From: JAGMES01 sp023128035
Lineage (GTDB): Bacteria; Bacillota; Halanaerobiia; DY22613
DNA: 28,079 nt
Direction: 5' to 3'
Assembly: GCA_030627905.1 (NCBI GenBank)
Contig: DAOVRZ010000081.1
Location: forward strand, 1-28,079
The translations under genes and the position numbers were made by a program. A model generated the notes under the pieces. That model searched no databases, was not told the DNA's origin, and saw nothing but the letters and a program-made list of their open reading frames with translations. Shown here piece by piece: positions 23,748-28,079 of this stretch (its first letter is position 1; each line of letters starts with the position of its first letter).

Positions 23748-24500
23748 TCAAAAGCCTACCAAGGTTAACCCTCCACATACTGCCAAAATCTGACCATTTA
23801 TGTAATGAGCATCATCACTCGCTAGAAACAGAACAGCATTAGCAATATCTTCAACTTCAGCAAGTTTTCTCAAAGGAATTCGATCAATAAACCGTTGTAT
23901 AATTTTATCTGGTACTTTTGCAAGCATATCTGTAGCAGTAGCACCAGGTGCAACTGCATTTACTCGTATTCCCTTTTTAGCGACCTCTACTGCTAATGAT
24001 CTGGTCAAACCAATAATCCCAGCCTTAGCAGCACAATAATTAGTCTGACCTATATTACCAAAATAAGAAGATACAGAAGAAATATTCATAATCTTTCCAC
24101 TTTGTTGGTTTATCATATGAGGCAAGACGCTTTGAGTACAGTTAAAAACTCCATTTAGATTTGTTTCAATTACCATATTCCAATCCTCTTCTGACATTTT
24201 TTTAAACAAATTATCACGAGTTGTCCCGGCATTGTTAACTAAAATATCAATCTTCCCAAAGTGCTTCACTATTTCTTCAACACTTTCTGCTACCTGCTTA
24301 TAATCAGCTATATCTACAGACATAAATTTATAATTTGCATTACATTCTTCTAGCATTTTTCGAACTTCTTCAGCTGCCCGATGATTACGTCGATAAAAAA
24401 CAATTACACTGGCACCTTCTTTAGCTAGTTCAACAGTTATGGAAGCACCAATACCACGATTTCCACCGGTAATTAATGCAACCTGATCCTTAAATCTCAT
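23748..24500 (-). CDS. fabG: 3-oxoacyl reductase of the FabG type (SDR), intact
   Basis: A 250-residue SDR with every landmark intact: TGGNRGIG (11-18) for NADPH, NNAG (89-92), Asn114, Ser142 (NISSV), Tyr155 and Lys159 (YCAAK), and the closing HYINGQILAVCGG. FabG reduces 3-oxoacyl thioesters to D-3-hydroxyacyl thioesters, normally on ACP; some homologues accept CoA. The operon also has two HAD-type reductases, which give the L isomer on CoA, so both stereochemistries could be made. The ATG follows GGAGGTG. A housekeeping fabG could exist elsewhere, so this copy may be dedicated to the cluster. Confidence 0.92.
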   Translation of the reverse strand: MRFKDQVALITGGNRGIGASITVELAKEGASVIVFYRRNHRAAEEVRKMLEECNANYKFMSVDIADYKQVAESVEEIVKHFGKIDILVNNAGTTRDNLFKKMSEEDWNMVIETNLNGVFNCTQSVLPHMINQQSGKIMNISSVSSYFGNIGQTNYCAAKAGIIGLTRSLAVEVAKKGIRVNAVAPGATATDMLAKVPDKIIQRFIDRIPLRKLAEVEDIANAVLFLASDDAHYINGQILAVCGGLTLVGF

Positions 24501-24534
24501 CTATTTTCACCTCCTTTAAGCTAGTAATATTACC

Positions 24535-25137
24535 TCATTTGTTTGTTATATTTTTTCCTAAATCAAAAGCTAATTTATTCATGCTTAGGTAATCCTTTTT
24601 TATTCTTTTTGAAAGGATTTCTAATATAAGTTCTCCATCCCATGACAATAAATGAGATAGATAACCAAGCATGATTATATTAGAAACTTGTCTTTTTAAA
24701 TTATGTTTTGCAATCAATTTATTGATAGGTACTATTTTTACATCTAAATTTTGCTGTAAATTTTTAAAATATTCTTCTACATCTATTTTTTCTTGCAACC
24801 CACAGGTGACGGTTGTCGGAGTTTCAATATAATCATTGCAACAAACAATTCCATTCGGCTTTAATAAATGAGCCCACCGAAGTACTTCTGTTTTTTCAAA
24901 AGCAATCATCAAATCAGCAGTTCCATTTTTTATCAAAGGTGATAGAATCTTATCTCCATATCGTAAATGGGTCATTACTGAACCACCTCTTTGACCTAAT
25001 CCCATAATATCGGAAACTTTTAAATCATATCCTTGATGTAAAAAGTAATCAGACAAAATATCACTTGATAAAACTACACCTTGGCCTCCCAACCCACAGA
25101 TTATTATGTTTTTTCCGTAATCTTCACTGCACATCAT
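24535..25137 (-). CDS. iorB: Indolepyruvate ferredoxin oxidoreductase, beta subunit (IorB)
   Basis: A 200-residue protein with the gamma-type domain of 2-oxoacid:ferredoxin oxidoreductases. The segment IICGLGGQGVV near the N-terminus and SDIMGLGQRGGSVMTHLR after it are the strong signatures of IorB. It pairs with IorA to oxidise aryl 2-oxo acids such as indolepyruvate and phenylpyruvate to the arylacetyl-CoA. I take ATG 25137, 6 bases after AGGAG. It overlaps the 3' end of iorA, so the two are coupled. IorB itself binds no iron-sulfur cluster. Confidence 0.93.
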   Translation of the reverse strand: MMCSEDYGKNIIICGLGGQGVVLSSDILSDYFLHQGYDLKVSDIMGLGQRGGSVMTHLRYGDKILSPLIKNGTADLMIAFEKTEVLRWAHLLKPNGIVCCNDYIETPTTVTCGLQEKIDVEEYFKNLQQNLDVKIVPINKLIAKHNLKRQVSNIIMLGYLSHLLSWDGELILEILSKRIKKDYLSMNKLAFDLGKNITNK

Positions 25138-26911
25138 CAATCGCTCCTATCTGACAAACTTCTTTACATAATCCACAACCTACACATAAATGTTCATTGA
25201 TCATTGCAACTGTGTTTTGATCCTTTTCTATAAGTTCAATCGCTAGGCAACCAATTTTTGTGCATTTTTTACAACCTACACAACTATCTGTCACTACACA
25301 TTTTTTCTTATCGGGCTTTTTAATAAAGGTAAGGCATGGTCTTCTAGCAATGATTACAGATGGTCCTTCATAATCAAATGTTTTTAACAGAATCTCCTCA
25401 AAGGAACTTAAGTCATAAGGGTCAACTATATAAAGATCTTTAATTCCAATAGCTTTGCACACATTTTCAATACTTATTGTCGCTGTCTCCTGGCTCAATC
25501 CATACCCCGTCGATGGGTTTCCCTGTCCGCCAGTCATAGCTACTGTTGAGTTGTCTTGAATGATAATCGTAGTATTACCTTTGTTATAAACTGTGTTGAT
25601 CAAATTGTTTAGACCAGTATGCCAAAACTCTCCGTCTCCAGTAATTGCTACGAATTTTTCTTTACTATTTGTTGCTTTACTATATCCATGAGCAATACCA
25701 ATAGAGGAACCCATACATTGAACAATATCTATCACACCAATGTGTGGAAGTGCTCCAAGTCCTCCACAACCGATAGCACCAGCAGATTTAATATTATGCT
25801 TTGCCAGAGCATAGAAAATAAAAAGATGTGGACATCCTGGACAATTTGTTGGCATCCGAAAAGGTACAATATCTTTATAATAATTTGTATTTTCAGTTTT
25901 CTTACCTAATAGTTTTTCTTCAATCAGATCAGGAGTAAAATATAAAGCATGAGGGAACCTTGGAAAAATCTCAGAACCCTTAATCTTAATTCCCATTGCT
26001 TTGATCTCTTTTTCAATTAAAGGTTGAAATCCCTCAATCACATAAAGATCATCAACATAATCCGCAATCTCTGAAATGAGTTTTACTGGTAAAGGATATA
26101 CTAATCCTAACTTCAAAAAAGAAGCTTGAGGTAAAACTTCTTTTGCATAGCAATAAGATACTCCACTGGAAATTATTCCGATTTTTGAGTCGGCTAATTC
26201 TAAACTATTAATTTGAAATTGATTACAATCCTCTCTTAGTTGACTCCTATCTTGTTCAAAGTCATGCCAATATCTTTTTAACTTTTCATCGTTGTAATTG
26301 TTAAAACCAAATCTAATAACATTCGTCGCCATTTTCTGTCCACAAAAGTCAAACTGTATATTCTCTGTTTTTTCAATTCTTTGCTTTTGATCAATCTCAA
26401 TAATACTTTTACTTTTTGTTGTTATTGCATTTAAACGTAAAATAACCGGTATGCTATATTTTTCACTAATCTCATAACCAAATTTTATAAAGTGCCGTAT
26501 TTCTTCACAATCAACAGGTTCAAGAACAGGAATATGAGCTGCTATACCATAATTCCGACTATCTTGATAATCATCTCCTACAATTCTTCCAACATCATCA
26601 GCAACTAAAACTACAATTCCTCCATTCACTTTTGTACCAGAGTATTGGAGTATTGCATCTGCTGCAACATTAAGTCCTAATGTTTTCATTACAACAAAAC
26701 TTCTTTTCCCACTAAATGAAGCACCAATCGCAACTTCCATAGCAGACTTTTCATTTATCGACCATTCACAATACACATCATCATATTTTGAAAAATGCTC
26801 CAAAACCTGTGTGCAGGGCGCTCCAGGATAACCTGTTACAACTGTAACCCCACTTTCATATGCTCCAATTGCAGCTGCTTCATTCCCTGTAACAATCTTT
26901 TTGATTGTCAT
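25124..26911 (-). CDS. iorA: Indolepyruvate ferredoxin oxidoreductase, alpha subunit (IorA)
   Basis: A 595-residue protein of normal IorA length. It begins with GNEAAAIGAYESGV and GYPGAP (28-33) in the pyrimidine-side domain. The thiamine diphosphate site is GDGEF (425-429) with IQDNSTVAMTGGQ (Asn454). CPGCPH (357-362) is the usual domain-junction motif. The C-terminal ferredoxin domain holds Cys544, 547, 550, 555 and Cys576, 579, 582, 586 for two [4Fe-4S] clusters. It oxidises arylpyruvates to arylacetyl-CoA and CO2 while reducing ferredoxin, and can work in reverse when ferredoxin is reduced. Placed at the head of a KAS-III operon it may supply unusual acyl-CoA starters; a purely catabolic role is the alternative. 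It lies 13 bases after the LytTR gene. Confidence 0.95.
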   Translation of the reverse strand: MTIKKIVTGNEAAAIGAYESGVTVVTGYPGAPCTQVLEHFSKYDDVYCEWSINEKSAMEVAIGASFSGKRSFVVMKTLGLNVAADAILQYSGTKVNGGIVVLVADDVGRIVGDDYQDSRNYGIAAHIPVLEPVDCEEIRHFIKFGYEISEKYSIPVILRLNAITTKSKSIIEIDQKQRIEKTENIQFDFCGQKMATNVIRFGFNNYNDEKLKRYWHDFEQDRSQLREDCNQFQINSLELADSKIGIISSGVSYCYAKEVLPQASFLKLGLVYPLPVKLISEIADYVDDLYVIEGFQPLIEKEIKAMGIKIKGSEIFPRFPHALYFTPDLIEEKLLGKKTENTNYYKDIVPFRMPTNCPGCPHLFIFYALAKHNIKSAGAIGCGGLGALPHIGVIDIVQCMGSSIGIAHGYSKATNSKEKFVAITGDGEFWHTGLNNLINTVYNKGNTTIIIQDNSTVAMTGGQGNPSTGYGLSQETATISIENVCKAIGIKDLYIVDPYDLSSFEEILLKTFDYEGPSVIIARRPCLTFIKKPDKKKCVVTDSCVGCKKCTKIGCLAIELIEKDQNTVAMINEHLCVGCGLCKEVCQIGAIDDVQ

Positions 26912-26924
26912 CTCATCACCTCGC

Positions 26925-27299
26925 CTAAATTCTTTTTATTGTAAGATATCTTTTTTCTAATTTATTTATAAAATCTTTAAATCTATTTCTACTAACATAA
27001 GCTATTTTATTATAATCATTAAATTCAATTGCATAAGTCCGATCCCCAACTAACTTTACCTTTTTTATTGTAGCCATATTTACTAAATAACTTCGATGAA
27101 CCCTGTAAAAATTTAAAGTATTTAATTTATTTTCGAGCGCCTGCAATGATTCTGAACTATAAAATTCACCCTCCATCGTATGAAAAATAACTTTTGTATC
27201 ATTGCTTTCAACATAAAATACATCTCCTAACTTAATGATTTCATATATACCTTCCCTGATAAGCAAAATTTTTTTGTTAGATATCTTTTTGCTACACAT
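26925..27299 (-). CDS. LytTR-type DNA-binding regulator (stand-alone)
   Basis: A 124-residue protein made of little more than a LytTR domain (about 20-120), with YVESNDTKVIFHT, LNFYRVHRSYLVN and a hydrophobic strand pattern typical of the family. No receiver or other sensor domain is present, so the signal may come from a partner or from abundance. It is the first gene of the large operon and only 13 bases from iorA, so it probably controls the cluster. The ATG has GAGGA immediately before it, closer than ideal, so the exact start is less certain. One 9-base match to the LytTR site pattern, TACGTTCGT, occurs upstream at 27347-27355. Confidence 0.85.
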   Translation of the reverse strand: MCSKKISNKKILLIREGIYEIIKLGDVFYVESNDTKVIFHTMEGEFYSSESLQALENKLNTLNFYRVHRSYLVNMATIKKVKLVGDRTYAIEFNDYNKIAYVSRNRFKDFINKLEKRYLTIKRI

Positions 27300-27504
27300 T
27301 CCTCACCATACCCCCATTTTTTTCTATTTTTATATATTAAAGTGTTTACGTTCGTTTTATGATAATAATTTTTATATATTTTATTTCTTTATTTTATTGG
27401 CAACACCTGCGTTTTTTTATAGAATGGTATTTTGAGTAAACGAATTGCCGTTGTCTGGAAGCAAGCGACCAACAATTTAATTAGTTCAAGGTTCATATAT
27501 TATA
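27300..27504. promoter_or_regulatory. Leader region of the KAS-III operon
   Basis: About 200 AT-rich bases between the LytTR start and the terminator at 27505 should hold the operon promoter. No pair of boxes is convincing; the best are degenerate (TTCGTT, 17 bases, TATAAA on the minus strand). TACGTTCGT at 27347-27355 fits the LytTR half-site pattern, but no well-spaced partner was found. An imperfect inverted repeat lies near 27446-27476. Confidence 0.35.
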
Positions 27505-27534
27505 AATAAAAAAAGTACCCTTAGTTAAGGGTAC
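27505..27534 (-). terminator. Rho-independent terminator upstream of the KAS-III operon
   Basis: On the minus strand GTACCC pairs with GGGTAC around TTAACTAA, with TTA/TAA pairing extending the stem (27515-27534), and is followed by seven T. It would stop transcripts arriving from the right and insulate the operon. The plus strand lacks a T tract. Confidence 0.8.
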
Positions 27535-27647
27535 ACAAAATTGGGTGTATAATTAATGTTGTGAAACTAAAATAAAAGAAGGCATCGAAAACCTCCATGT
27601 AGAATCTGTTTGTATCCAGCAAATAGATCAATAAGGAGGGCTTAACG

Positions 27648-27742
27648 ATGCCACATATTAATCCTATCACAGAAATTCTACAAATTCCAAAGCTAGAGGA
27701 AGTCATTGTCCTAGTTGTGGTAAATTGACACAGACCCGATAG
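27648..27742 (+). pseudogene. Decayed N-terminus of an ISL3-like transposase
   Basis: A strong ribosome site (AAGGAGGG) precedes ATG 27648, which reads MPHINPITEILQIPKLEEV and then runs to an early stop. In another frame from 27701 the sequence reads SHCPSCGKLTQTR before a stop at 27742. A short N-terminal lead followed by a CPSCG zinc motif is typical of ISL3-family transposases. A deletion joins the two parts out of frame, and the catalytic domain is gone. ISL3 assignment is from motif memory. Confidence 0.55.
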
Positions 27743-27778
27743 ATTTATGCCAATCCCAACTTTATCTCAAAAGATAAA

Positions 27779-27945
27779 ATGTATCAATAGCACCTTGACG
27801 AAAGATAATACATATTATATCATTTCCCAGAACAACTTTAATTCCCTTATAATACTGTGTAAATAAGACTTTATTGCTATAGATTGTTTTGTCAATATCT
27901 GATGTTACATCGTTCTGAAAAAAGATTGTTAGATTTCGTGTAACT
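27779..27945 (-). pseudogene. Fragment of the secreted-protein paralog family (copy of part of 5208-6074)
   Basis: Minus-strand translation gives DIDKTIYSNKVLFTQYYKGI, then KVVLGNDIICIIFRQGAIDT, nearly the same as the middle of the protein encoded at 5208-6074. The DNA match covers roughly 5505-5675. Both ends are broken and no start, signal peptide or C-terminus remains. It lies next to the ISL3-like remnant, so rearrangement by mobile DNA is likely. The last 130 bases of the window (27946-28079) show nothing recognisable. Confidence 0.85.
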
Positions 27946-28079
27946 ATTCAGTCGAATCAACAAATTCGTACTAAATCTCATTAAGTTTTTTACTGTTTTA
28001 ATTTTTTCTTTTAATTTAAAAATACACATAAAAGTTGTTCCAAGTTGGCTTGAAGTGTTGAAAATGCTGTCTTTCGCTA

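Noticed and set aside
27347..27355. TACGTTCGT as a LytTR binding site
   Set aside because: It fits the degenerate 9-base pattern, but LytTR regulators normally bind two spaced repeats and no second copy at suitable spacing was found; kept only as a hint.
27521..27706. 61-codon minus-strand frame across the IS remnant
   Set aside because: It overlaps the ISL3-like remnant on the other strand and a terminator, and has no recognisable motif.

Overview
The window comes from an AT-rich, low-GC anaerobic bacterium, most likely a Firmicute. Support comes from strong GGAGG ribosome sites, LytTR and TetR regulators, an oxygen-sensitive ferredoxin-linked IorAB pair, and debris of Rpn-type and ISL3-type elements. 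An apolipoprotein N-acyltransferase-like protein would fit a diderm Firmicute such as Halanaerobiales, but that placement is inference. No rRNA, tRNA or CRISPR array was recognised. Nearly every intact gene is on the minus strand, so transcription runs from high to low coordinates.

Left region (1-7000): a cut-off AAA-ATPase-like gene (1-275), then a compact four-gene set read from 6074 down to 561. It encodes two paralogous secreted proteins, a secreted protein with a His/Cys pair resembling clan CD peptidases, and an Lnt-like acyltransferase with a C-terminal domain resembling a degenerate peptidase C39 domain. A terminator-like hairpin sits just before the Lnt-like gene. A 35-bp direct repeat (350-384 and 6911-6945) brackets the set, and an Rpn-type remnant lies at 6660-6832.

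Middle region (6980-10860): a TetR-regulated ABC-2 exporter operon of TetR, ATPase, two permeases and a 40-residue membrane protein. It has a perfect-consensus promoter and a palindromic operator, and ends at a strong hairpin.

Right region (10894-27300): an apparent single operon of 18 genes over about 16 kb. In transcription order it is LytTR regulator, iorA, iorB, fabG-like SDR, KAS-III (H), DUF362 ferredoxin-like protein, degenerate SDR, 3-hydroxyacyl-CoA dehydrogenase, KAS-III (G), SCP2-like carrier, KAS-III (F, E, D), second 3-hydroxyacyl-CoA dehydrogenase, KAS-III (C), methylmalonyl-CoA-epimerase-like VOC protein, KAS-III (B, A), then a terminator. Eight KAS-III homologues in one operon is the standout. 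Three keep the Cys-His-Asn triad (C, F, H). Two have His and Asn exchanged (D, E), two have Cys-His-His (A, G), and one lost the His (B). No acyl carrier protein, dehydratase, enoyl reductase or thioesterase is present. A reasonable hypothesis is a CoA-based pathway: IorAB makes aryl- or acyl-CoA starters from 2-oxo acids, KAS-III homo- or heterodimers condense them, the HADs and FabG reduce the products, and SCP2 holds hydrophobic intermediates. The neighbouring ABC exporter may or may not handle the product. The product is unknown.

Far right (27300-28079): the operon leader, a minus-strand terminator, the decayed start of an ISL3-like transposase, and a pseudogene fragment of the secreted paralog found 22 kb away.
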